Assembly: GCA_030698575.1 (NCBI GenBank)
Contig: JAUYMQ010000076.1
Span: forward strand, 1-7,095
Length of the DNA stretch: 7,095 nucleotides
Source: Deltaproteobacteria bacterium
GTDB taxonomy: Bacteria; JAUYMQ01
Direction: 5' to 3'
The notes beneath the pieces are model-generated. The model was given only the letters and a program-made list of their open reading frames with translations. It ran no database searches and had not been told where the DNA came from. The position numbers were made by a program, and so were the translations under genes. Numbering within the stretch: position 1 is the first letter of the stretch; every line of letters begins with the position of its first letter. This document shows, one piece after another, positions 1-6,490 of this stretch.

Positions 1-1595
1 AACTCACCCGCCTTCAGCCGCCGCATGTAGCTCTCCAGATCGGCCTTGACCTTCCCGCTGAGCAGAATCACGCCGAAGATGTTCGGAAACGCCATCCCGA
101 GGGCCATCAGATCGGAAAAATCGATGACGTTCTCAAGGCTCGACACCGTGCCGAACCAGACACAGGCCAGGAAGAACCACTTGTAGGGGAGCACCGAGCG
201 CAGGCCGAAAAGCTTCACGCAGGACTGCTCGCCGTAGTAGCTCCAGGAAATCATCGTGCTGAAGGCGAAGAGCGTGGCGGCCACGGAGAGCAGGATGGGA
301 AACCAGGAAAAAGCGGTGGCGAAGGCCTCGGAGGTCATCACGATGCCCTCGGCGGTGGGGTGCTGGTAGGCGCCGGTGACGACGAGGACGAGGCCGGTCA
401 TCGTGCAGACGATGAGGGTATCGATGAACGGCTCGAGCAGCGAGACGATCCCCTCGCGCACGGGCTCGTCGGTGGTTGCGGCGGAGTGCGCGATGGCCGC
501 CGAGCCGATACCGGCCTCGTTGCTGAAGGCCGCTCTCCGGAAACCCTGGACGAGCACGCCCACGACGCCGCCGTAGCCCGCGGCCGGCGTGAATGCCGAG
601 CGGACGATCGTCAAGAGCCCATCGTACAGGGCGGAAGCATTGGCGAGCAAAATCCATGCGCCGCAGAGCACGTAGAAGGTGCACATGAAGGGGACGAGGA
701 TCGAAGCCGTGGCCCCGATGCGTTTGATCCCCCCGATAATCACGAGGCCGACGAAGAAGGCGAGGATGACGCCGAACACGCCGGGATGCCCGGCGAACCA
801 GGGAATGACCGTCTCGACCTGCCGGAAGGACTGGTTCGCCTGGAACATATTTCCGGCGCCCAGGGAGGCGCCGATGCACATGAGGCAGAAGAGCACCGAG
901 AGGCCCTTCCCGGTCCGCCCCAGACCCAGCTGTGCGAGGCCGTCCTCCAGATAGTGCATCGGACCGCCCGAGACGTGGCCGTCGGAGCGGATGATCTTGT
1001 ACTTCTGCCCCAGCGTGCATTCGGCGAACTTCGAACTCATTCCCAGAAAACCCGCCACGATCATCCAGAACACGGCGCCGGGCCCGCCCAGCCCGACGGC
1101 TACTGCCACGCCCGCGATGTTGCCGAGGCCCACCGTCGCGGAAAGGGCGGCGCTGAGGGCCTGGAAGTGCGAGATTTCCCCCGTCTCACCGGTGCGGGAG
1201 AAGACGCCGCGGACGCAATCGAACGAGTGGCGGAAGGCCCGGAAATTGATGAACTGGAAGCGAAGGGTGAAGAAGGTGGCCCCGAGGATGAGCCAGAAGA
1301 CAACGATCGGAATGACCCGGTTCTCAGACTCTCCGTTGTCCCAGAAGAGCACGTCCCAGAAAATGACCGTGGAAAGCGGCGCGACCACGAATCGCCCGAA
1401 CAGATCCTCCAGACGATCCGTGAAAGCCCGCGCGCGCGGCGCGGCTGCGGCGGCCTCGGCAGCCGCGGCCGTTTCGGACGGTGCAGCCACTGAGTCCGGG
1501 GCGTCAGCCGGGGCAGTCTCTGCGCTGAGCGCCACCGTGCCGGGCGGCCCGAGCAGGAAGATGACGATGATCGGAGCCAGCCAGAATCTTCGCAT
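1..1595 (-). CDS. Alanine/glycine:cation symporter (AGCS family), 3'-truncated by window edge
   Basis: Inner-membrane secondary transporter, expected to bring alanine or glycine into the cell with Na+ (or H+). 531 residues are visible and no stop is reached, so the C-terminus lies beyond the left edge; AGCS proteins usually have 450-550 residues, so little is probably missing. Family marks seen: SATVGLGNIAG around N159, GGPGAVFWM at 170-178 (close to the AGCS signature, but Ile follows where Trp is usual), FSNEAGIGSA at 357-366, and WSYYGEQ at 451-457. About ten hydrophobic helices follow residue 93. Residues 1-25 look like a signal peptide (MRRFW, then a hydrophobic core and ALSA), followed by an Ala/Pro/Glu-rich linker to about residue 55; some AGCS subfamilies have such an N-terminus. 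The ATG at 1595 was chosen because the signal-like sequence starts there and AGAGG precedes it closely. An in-frame ATG at 1631, 12 codons upstream with a better-formed GGAGGAGG, is a real alternative. Family call very sure; substrate inferred. Confidence 0.95.
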   Translation of the reverse strand, partial: MRRFWLAPIIVIFLLGPPGTVALSAETAPADAPDSVAAPSETAAAAEAAAAAPRARAFTDRLEDLFGRFVVAPLSTVIFWDVLFWDNGESENRVIPIVVFWLILGATFFTLRFQFINFRAFRHSFDCVRGVFSRTGETGEISHFQALSAALSATVGLGNIAGVAVAVGLGGPGAVFWMIVAGFLGMSSKFAECTLGQKYKIIRSDGHVSGGPMHYLEDGLAQLGLGRTGKGLSVLFCLMCIGASLGAGNMFQANQSFRQVETVIPWFAGHPGVFGVILAFFVGLVIIGGIKRIGATASILVPFMCTFYVLCGAWILLANASALYDGLLTIVRSAFTPAAGYGGVVGVLVQGFRRAAFSNEAGIGSAAIAHSAATTDEPVREGIVSLLEPFIDTLIVCTMTGLVLVVTGAYQHPTAEGIVMTSEAFATAFSWFPILLSVAATLFAFSTMISWSYYGEQSCVKLFGLRSVLPYKWFFLACVWFGTVSSLENVIDFSDLMALGMAFPNIFGVILLSGKVKADLESYMRRLKAGE

Positions 1596-1642
1596 TCCTC
1601 TTCCCCCCCCACAGACGGTTGCGCTGATCATCCGTCACGCGG

Positions 1643-1650
1643 CCTCCTCC
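1643..1650 (-). promoter_or_regulatory. Possible ribosome binding site for the alternative upstream start of the symporter
   Basis: Read on the minus strand this is GGAGGAGG, 11 bases before an in-frame ATG at 1631. An in-frame TGA lies three codons before position 1625, just upstream of that ATG, so 1631 is the earliest possible ATG. The spacing is longer than ideal, but the match is stronger than the AGAGG next to the ATG at 1595. It leaves the start undecided. Confidence 0.3.
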
Positions 1651-1852
1651 GGGCGCTGCTGCGCGCGCGGAGCCACCGCAAGCAAAGCCGACGGGGGGCA
1701 ACACTTAACACAGACGTCAGTTGCTCTCCAGATCAGAAGCGATCTGCGGCGACAAGTCGATGTCCGGCCGTCCGGAGATCTTCTGTCCCGGAAGCCGCTG
1801 ACGGCGCGCTGCCGGCCCCATCAGACGTTCTTCGGCCCGCCAGGGCGCTTCC

Positions 1853-1881
1853 TTGACTTCAAGGAGCCTGCGCTTTAGGCT
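1853..1881 (+). promoter_or_regulatory. Candidate sigma70-type promoter for the acyl-CoA synthetase
   Basis: TTGACT (1853-1858, five of six matches to the -35 consensus) is separated by exactly 17 bases from TAGGCT (1876-1881). The latter keeps the first two and the last base of TATAAT but differs in the middle three. Transcription would begin near 1888, giving a leader of about 70 bases. The spacing and -35 are good and the -10 is weak, so this is a plausible but unproven site. Confidence 0.4.
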
Positions 1882-1932
1882 GGAAGCTCAATCCGGGCGG
1901 GGGCTTAGCGGCTTCTCGCGGCCGCGCCGGGA

Positions 1933-1946
1933 TCCCGATTTCGGGA
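1933..1946 (+). repeat. Short inverted repeat overlapping the Shine-Dalgarno of the acyl-CoA synthetase
   Basis: TCCCGA and TCGGGA are perfect 6-base inverted copies around a 2-base centre. The right arm runs into the ribosome binding sequence GGGAGGAGGT (1943-1952). Two bases are too few for a stable RNA loop unless the inner pair opens, so a DNA operator half-site pair is as likely as a hairpin. It could also be chance in GC-rich DNA. Confidence 0.3.
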
Positions 1947-1956
1947 GGAGGTTTCG

Positions 1957-3777
1957 ATGAAGAAGGAGTCAACGCTCGTCCACGTCTTCGCAGCGCGCGT
2001 CCGGGAACTCGGTGACGCGACAGCTCTCAGCTACAAGGAAGGCGGCGTCTGGCGAAACATCTCCTGGCGGGAGTACGGCGACAGCGTGCGGCGGTTCGCC
2101 AAGGGACTCATCAAGCTGGGGTTCCAGCTTCCTGAGACCCGGTCGCTGCCCGAATTGCGCCACTCCCTGGCGCTTCTCGGGTTCAACCGGGCCGAGTGGC
2201 TCATCGCCGACCTGGCGGCCATGTGCGCCGGGGGACTTACCGCGCCCATCTACACCACGAACACCCCGGAGCAATGCGAGTACATCATCAACCACTCCGA
2301 ATCGAGTTTCGTGGTGGTCGAGAACGCCCTCCAGCTCGACAAGATCCTGAAGCGGCGCGACGTGATGCCGCAGGTCCAGAAAATCATCGTAATGGACAAC
2401 AGCGCCGAGGGCGCCGGTGACATCGTGATGAACTTCGATCAGGTGTTGAAACTCGGAGACGATCCCGCGCTGGACGCTGAACTGGATCGCCGCATCGCTG
2501 CCTGCAGCCCTGATCACCTCGCCACACTGGTCTACACCTCGGGAACCACCGGGCCGCCCAAGGCCGTAATGCTCTCGCATCACAACATCACCTGGACGGC
2601 GGACGCGCTGTCCAAGGTAAACGCCGTGGGGACGGACGATGTCGTCCTCTCTTACCTCCCCCTCTCACACATCGCCGAGCACACCGTGAGCGTGTTCGGC
2701 GCGATCATGAACGGCTACGGTGTGGCTTTCGCGGAGAGCATCGAAAAGGTGCCCGACAACCTGAAGGAGATCCTCCCAACCTTCTTTTTCGCGGTCCCGC
2801 GAATCTGGGAGAAGTTTTACGCGGCGATCGACGGAAAAGCCAAGCAGGGGTCGCCCGGCAAGCAGAAGATCTTCGGCTGGGCGAAGGAGGTCGGCAGGAA
2901 GACCTGGGAGCACAAGCTCGCCGGCAGACCGGTTCCTCTGGGAACGCAGATCCAGTTCAACCTGGCGAAAAAGCTCGTCTACTCCAAGCTGCGCGAAGCG
3001 CTCGGCCTCGGCCGCGCCAAGTACCTCGTTTCCGGCGCGGCTCCGATCGCCCGGGAGATTCTGGAGTTTTTCTTTGCGCTCGACATGCCCATCCAGGAGG
3101 TCTACGGGCAGTCCGAGGATTGTGGCCCCACCAGCTTCAACGCGCCCGGCGCCATCCGCATAGGCTCGGTCGGCCAGGTCATCCCGGGAGTCGAGGTCCG
3201 GCTCGCGGACGACGGCGAGATATGCGTGCGGGGCGATAACGTCTTCATGGGGTACCTGAAGGCGCCGGAGGCCACTGCCGAGATCCTGTCGGACGGCTGG
3301 CTCTATTCGGGCGACGTGGGCCGCATGGACGAGGACGGCTTCCTTTTCATCACCGACCGGAAGAAGGATCTCCTCATTACCGCCGGCGGCAAGAACGTCG
3401 GGCCCCAGAACATCGAAAACATGATCAAGACCATCCCCTACGTCAGTCAGGCGTGCGTCATCGGCGACAAGCGGAAGTTCCTCTCGGCGCTCATCACGCT
3501 CGACGCGCCGGCCATCGAGGCCTGGGCGAAGGAGAACGGGGTGGCCGGCAGCCTCGCTGATCTCGCGGCGAGCGAGAAGGTCCAGAAGCTGATCGAGGGG
3601 CACGTCGGGGAGAAGAACAGGGACCTGGCGAAGTACGAGCAGATCAAGCGAATCACCCTGCTTCCGAACGATTTCACGATCGAAACGGGAGAGTTGACGC
3701 CGACCATGAAGATGAAACGGAAGATCGTGAACGAGAAATACAAGGATGCCATCGAGGCCATGTACGCCGACGCCTGA
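1957..3777 (+). CDS. Long-chain acyl-CoA synthetase (AMP-forming fatty-acid--CoA ligase)
   Basis: Activates long-chain fatty acids with ATP to acyl-adenylate and then to acyl-CoA, for beta-oxidation or lipid synthesis; cytosolic or membrane-associated. The 606 residues are complete and match the bacterial FadD15-like and bubblegum-type ligases (about 600). Seen: P-loop motif YTSGTTGPPK at 193-202; VYGQSE at 382-387; YSGDVG with conserved Asp453; TDRKKD at 466-471, the hinge to the C-terminal domain; AGGKNV at 476-481; and LTPTMKMKR at 580-588, where Lys585 aligns with the adenylation lysine. The start is fixed by AGGAGGT at 1946-1952, five bases before ATG. Residues 58-70 hold an imperfect duplication (LPETRS then LPELRHS) in a loop that is usually shorter. 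Single-gene unit: candidate promoter at 1853 and terminator at 3797. Chain-length preference cannot be read, so no fadD symbol is given. Confidence 0.95.
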   Translation: MKKESTLVHVFAARVRELGDATALSYKEGGVWRNISWREYGDSVRRFAKGLIKLGFQLPETRSLPELRHSLALLGFNRAEWLIADLAAMCAGGLTAPIYTTNTPEQCEYIINHSESSFVVVENALQLDKILKRRDVMPQVQKIIVMDNSAEGAGDIVMNFDQVLKLGDDPALDAELDRRIAACSPDHLATLVYTSGTTGPPKAVMLSHHNITWTADALSKVNAVGTDDVVLSYLPLSHIAEHTVSVFGAIMNGYGVAFAESIEKVPDNLKEILPTFFFAVPRIWEKFYAAIDGKAKQGSPGKQKIFGWAKEVGRKTWEHKLAGRPVPLGTQIQFNLAKKLVYSKLREALGLGRAKYLVSGAAPIAREILEFFFALDMPIQEVYGQSEDCGPTSFNAPGAIRIGSVGQVIPGVEVRLADDGEICVRGDNVFMGYLKAPEATAEILSDGWLYSGDVGRMDEDGFLFITDRKKDLLITAGGKNVGPQNIENMIKTIPYVSQACVIGDKRKFLSALITLDAPAIEAWAKENGVAGSLADLAASEKVQKLIEGHVGEKNRDLAKYEQIKRITLLPNDFTIETGELTPTMKMKRKIVNEKYKDAIEAMYADA

Positions 3778-3796
3778 ACAACTCACCCGGACATAA

Positions 3797-3832
3797 AAGA
3801 GCCCCGGAGCGACGCTCCGGGGCTCTTGTTTT
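3797..3832. terminator. Bidirectional intrinsic terminator between convergent genes
   Basis: A perfect 14-bp stem (3797-3810 with 3814-3827, arms starting AAGAGCCCCGG) closes a 3-base GAC loop. On the plus strand GTTTT follows the stem; on the minus strand the stem is followed by TTATGT after its own closing TT. It lies 19 bases after the acyl-CoA synthetase stop and 24 bases after the stop of the leftward gene ending at 3852, so it can serve both. Confidence 0.93.
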
Positions 3833-3851
3833 CAAGCACACGCAAGCGCTC

Positions 3852-4790
3852 CTACTCCTTCGTCGCCTCGACGGTCGTGAGGGGCACAATCGTTCCATCC
3901 CGCGCGCTGATGCGGACGATGTCTATCATCCTGCCTCGCTTGAAGAAGGGGACGTTCCAGTAGGTTCCCTCGCCGCCCTGCCAGGCCGATGCGCCTACCT
4001 GCACCTCCCGGAGCGATTGCAGTATCCGAGGCCCGATCTCGTTCATCGGCAAGCGCACATTGCCGGCGCACCGCTGTTCGCTTCGCGCGAGCAGCTGGCC
4101 TGACTCAGGGTCCATCCGGAGGCCCAGCACGGGCAGGTTGTTGTGGAGAAGCGTCACGTGCAGTTCCTTGCAGCCGTTCCGGACGCGCAGGAACGCAGGC
4201 CCCGGACGCAGACCGCGCAGATAGAGCGCCGCGCGCATCCGCGCTGCCGCCGGGGAAACCGAGGGGCGCCCGTAGGCCGGTGTCCTCGTTGCGCCGAGAG
4301 CCCAGACGACTTGCGATGACGCGCCCGCCCCCGGGAGCACCGCCACGCGGGGCCGCTCGGGGGTCATGACGCCCGCAGCCGCTTCGAAGACCAGGCGGTT
4401 GCCGCTGCGCCCGGCGGAAGTGAGCATGATTCCGGCAACGATGGCGACGAGAAGGTAAACCGGCGCCGTTCGCGTCGACAGAACCATTGCAGGCCGGCGG
4501 AGCACGAGGCGGCAGGCAAGGAGCACGGCGAAGAGGACGACGGCCAGGAAGGCCATCTGGCGATGCGAGCCCATCAGGCCCGCGGGAAGTTCGAGGCCCA
4601 GAAGGCTTTGCTCGGCCAGGTAGCCGCTGTAGGCTGCAGCGCCGCCGCCGACCACGCCCGCCAGGAGGTTCCAGAGCCCCACGACATGCAGCGACGGCCG
4701 TCGAAGCGCGTACCCGAACGCATCGAAAAGCACGCTCACCAGGAGCAGCGCCAGAGGAAAATGGGCGATCGCGGGATGTATTCGTTGCAT
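3852..4790 (-). CDS. DUF2231-like membrane protein with C-terminal tandem PepSY-like repeats
   Basis: 312 residues, function unknown. The N-terminal half fits the DUF2231 membrane domain: it opens with IHPAIAHFP (4-12), has four hydrophobic helices near 8-29, 36-59, 78-97 and 110-126, His76 in a loop, and GNRLVFEAAAGV at 130-141, the usual closing motif of that family. After a linker of about 45 residues, the soluble part (about 185-307) reads as two PepSY-like units. Residues 212-234 (ending DPESGQLL) and 280-302 (ending ARDGTIV) align without gaps, sharing V, R and G plus many similar residues. PepSY domains usually sit outside the cytoplasmic membrane. Cys207 and Cys241 could pair. The start at 4790 fits the family's N-terminus, but its ribosome binding site is weak. 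The gene follows a sensor kinase gene after 110 bases, with a regulator-like repeat array between. Family call from motifs; the PepSY call is inference. Confidence 0.8.
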   Translation of the reverse strand: MQRIHPAIAHFPLALLLVSVLFDAFGYALRRPSLHVVGLWNLLAGVVGGGAAAYSGYLAEQSLLGLELPAGLMGSHRQMAFLAVVLFAVLLACRLVLRRPAMVLSTRTAPVYLLVAIVAGIMLTSAGRSGNRLVFEAAAGVMTPERPRVAVLPGAGASSQVVWALGATRTPAYGRPSVSPAAARMRAALYLRGLRPGPAFLRVRNGCKELHVTLLHNNLPVLGLRMDPESGQLLARSEQRCAGNVRLPMNEIGPRILQSLREVQVGASAWQGGEGTYWNVPFFKRGRMIDIVRISARDGTIVPLTTVEATKE

Positions 4791-4822
4791 GAGTCGCCGT
4801 TAGGTGTTTTGCCAGCCGCAAT

Positions 4823-4837
4823 CCGGGATTTTCCCGG
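4823..4837. repeat. Inverted repeat in the leader of the DUF2231-PepSY gene
   Basis: CCGGGA and TCCCGG are perfect 6-base inverted arms around TTT (AAA in the transcript direction). It lies 33 bases before the start codon, downstream of the 11-base repeats. It could be a small leader hairpin or an operator. No U tract follows, so it is not a standard terminator. Confidence 0.4.
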
Positions 4838-4874
4838 GGCGCTGACACCATCATCTCAGCCGGGGGCTAAAGCA

Positions 4875-4904
4875 GGCCTTAGTGCGGTATTAGAAATGCC
4901 TTAG
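4875..4904 (-). promoter_or_regulatory. Three direct repeats at 11-base period, probable response-regulator binding site
   Basis: On the minus strand CTAAGGCA (4904-4897), CTAATACC (4893-4886) and CTAAGGCC (4882-4875) begin exactly 11 bases apart. One helical turn per repeat of a CTAA/TTAA-type core is the known geometry of OmpR/PhoB-family sites such as the PmrA box. The first copy overlaps the stop codon of the kinase gene, and the array lies 85-114 bases before the DUF2231-PepSY gene. A possible -10, GATGAT at 4855-4850, lies downstream. Repeats and period are seen; the binding protein is inferred. Confidence 0.55.
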
Positions 4905-6370
4905 CTTCCAGCGTTGTCGGGGCCCGGCGCAGGGTCGGGTGGTTCGTTCCCCACGCCGCCTTTTCGCGGGATGGGGAGGAATACGCGCATTCGCGTTCCG
5001 GAGGGGGGCTCCACGCTGGACCCGACCTCGATGCGGCCGCCGAGGTCCTTCACGATCTGCGCGCAGATTGCCAGGCCGAGGCCCGATCCCGCGAATTCGC
5101 TCCCGCGTGCCGTCGAGCCGCGGTAGAAGCGATCGAAGATGCGCGCGCGCTCCTCCTCCTCGATGCCGATTCCCGTGTCTCCCACTTCGACCCGCACCTC
5201 GTCGCCGGCCAGGGCGGCTGTCACCCATGCGCGCCCGCCGGAGCTGGTGTAGCGCACGGCGTTGTCGACAAGGTTGAGGAAAAGCTGTTTCAGCGCGTCT
5301 TCCGACGCCAGCACGACGAGTTCACCCGGCGCCTCCAGGTCGATCGTCACCTTGCGCCCGGCCGCCGCAATTCGCATCTGATCCACGACTTCGCCCAGCA
5401 GCGGCTGAAGCTTAACCTGCCGCCGCTCGGCGGAAACCTCTGCGTCGGCACGGGCAAGTGTCAGGAGCCCGGCGACGAGGCGGCTCAGACGGTCGACCTC
5501 TTCCTGCATGCTGGACATCACTTCGCGATACTCGCCGGGCGGGCGCTCCTTCTTCAGAGCGATCTCGAGCGATCCCTTCATGATCGAGAGCGGCGTGCGT
5601 AGCTCGTGCGACGCATCGGAGGTAAAGCGCATCTGGGCCCTGAAGGCTTCCTCCAGCCGCCCCAGCATCCGGTTCAGCACGCGAACGAGGTGCGCCAGCT
5701 CGTCGGCACCAGCCTCCTCCGGAAGGCGTTGCGACAGGTTACGCTCGCTGATCTCCTGGGCCGCGCGGGCGATCTCGTCCACGGGCCGCAGCGCCTTCTT
5801 CGTCAGGAAGTAGCCGCCCACGCCGATCAGCAGGAGAGCGCTCGCAGCGATCGTCGCGATCAGGCGAAAGAGCTCCGCCAGCGACGACTCCAGCGTCTGG
5901 AGCGAGAGGCCCACCTGCAGAACCTGGCCCACGCCGACAGAGCTTTCGATCGGCAGGTAGAGAACCCGGACGCGACCGCCCGGGATCCGGCTCGTCTCGA
6001 TGAGGACCTTCCCCTCCCGCGCGGCCGCCAGGCCCTCGGGGCTGATGGGGAGAGTGTCGAGGGAAAGGTTGGGCGGAGGCGAGAGGAGCTGCCCGTCGGG
6101 ATCGATGAGCTGAACGGAACGTGCGGCGCGATCAGCCCGCCCGTCCCCGTAACCCGTCCCCGGCGTCATCGGGATGTAGCCGCCGGTGGGATTGAGAAGC
6201 GTGGCCGCCTCGGTCTCGGCGATGGCCCACAGTGAGCTGTCGATGTTCCTGAGGAGGTTCCTTGCCATGCCCGCGTAAAGCAGCACGCCGGCGGCGAGGA
6301 GAATGGCTCCCATCACCAGCATGTGCCAGAGCGTCAGTCTGGATCGGAAGGTGCGCAAGGTCGGCCGCAT
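4901..6370 (-). CDS. Sensor histidine kinase (HAMP-HisKA-HATPase_c, CusS/QseC-like architecture)
   Basis: Inner-membrane sensor that autophosphorylates on histidine and passes the phosphate to a response regulator. The 489 residues are complete. Order: membrane helix about 14-35, periplasmic sensor region about 36-166, second helix about 168-189, HAMP about 190-243, then the H box SDASHELRTPL with phospho-acceptor His255. The ATP domain shows the N box NLVDN (Asn366 to Asn370), G1 box GDTGIGI (397-403), F box IFDRFYRG (411-418) and G2 box GSGLGLAI (428-435). All catalytic motifs are intact. A Pro/Gly-rich tail follows residue 470. The ATG at 6370 is the first possible ATG, GTG or TTG after an in-frame TAA near 6427, although no clear Shine-Dalgarno precedes it. 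Such kinases usually sit directly behind an OmpR-type regulator; none is present within the window on either side. Signal unknown; resemblance to metal-sensing kinases is only architectural. Confidence 0.95.
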   Translation of the reverse strand: MRPTLRTFRSRLTLWHMLVMGAILLAAGVLLYAGMARNLLRNIDSSLWAIAETEAATLLNPTGGYIPMTPGTGYGDGRADRAARSVQLIDPDGQLLSPPPNLSLDTLPISPEGLAAAREGKVLIETSRIPGGRVRVLYLPIESSVGVGQVLQVGLSLQTLESSLAELFRLIATIAASALLLIGVGGYFLTKKALRPVDEIARAAQEISERNLSQRLPEEAGADELAHLVRVLNRMLGRLEEAFRAQMRFTSDASHELRTPLSIMKGSLEIALKKERPPGEYREVMSSMQEEVDRLSRLVAGLLTLARADAEVSAERRQVKLQPLLGEVVDQMRIAAAGRKVTIDLEAPGELVVLASEDALKQLFLNLVDNAVRYTSSGGRAWVTAALAGDEVRVEVGDTGIGIEEEERARIFDRFYRGSTARGSEFAGSGLGLAICAQIVKDLGGRIEVGSSVEPPSGTRMRVFLPIPRKGGVGNEPPDPAPGPDNAGS

Positions 6371-6432
6371 GACGGGAAGGATAGAGGCTTGGCGGGATAC
6401 CCCGCAACCGGGTCCGGCGGCCCGTTAGGCCA

Positions 6433-6463
6433 CCGCCCGGAGGGCGGGGGAGGCCCCCCGCCC
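6433..6463. repeat. Overlapping GC-rich hairpins between the small exported gene and the kinase gene
   Basis: Two perfect inverted repeats compete for the same bases: CCGCCC (6433-6438) with GGGCGG (6442-6447), loop GGA; and GGGCGGGGG (6442-6450) with CCCCCGCCC (6455-6463), loop AGGC. In the minus direction this follows the stop of the gene ending at 6491 and precedes the kinase start at 6370. It may end or attenuate transcription, but no T tract follows. The rest of 6371-6490 shows no gene. Confidence 0.45.
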
Positions 6464-6490
6464 GCCAGGCGGATTGAAGAGGTGGCGCGC

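Larger units (their letters stand above)
1596..1956. other. Divergent intergenic region between symporter and acyl-CoA synthetase
   Basis: 361 bases without a supported gene. It separates two divergently transcribed genes and must hold both promoters. For the rightward gene there is a candidate promoter at 1853-1881 and a strong Shine-Dalgarno at 1946-1952. For the leftward gene no convincing -35/-10 pair was found; the most AT-rich stretch is around 1700-1730. A run of eight C (1603-1610) lies directly before the symporter start. Reading frames crossing this region have Arg/Pro/Ala-rich products and no family features. Confidence 0.7.

Noticed and set aside
360-1493. Long open frame on the plus strand (377 codons) opposite the symporter
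   Set aside because: It is antisense to a gene with unmistakable AGCS motifs; its product is charged and low in complexity with no family features, as expected of a GC-rich shadow frame.
991-1878. Plus-strand open frame of 295 codons spanning the symporter start and the intergenic region
   Set aside because: Arg/Pro/Ser-rich product without motifs, mostly antisense to the symporter; it also runs through the promoter candidate and ends shortly before the real gene.
2665-3786. Minus-strand open frame of 373 codons opposite the acyl-CoA synthetase
   Set aside because: Fully antisense to a protein with all ligase motifs and without recognisable domains of its own.
3852-4790. Haem binding by the conserved histidines of the DUF2231 domain
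   Set aside because: His5, His10 and His76 are suggestive in a membrane bundle, but no c-type haem motif or redox neighbour is present, so no cofactor is claimed.
5606-6235. Plus-strand open frame of 209 codons opposite the kinase
   Set aside because: Antisense to the kinase sensor and H-box region; composition is that of a shadow frame.
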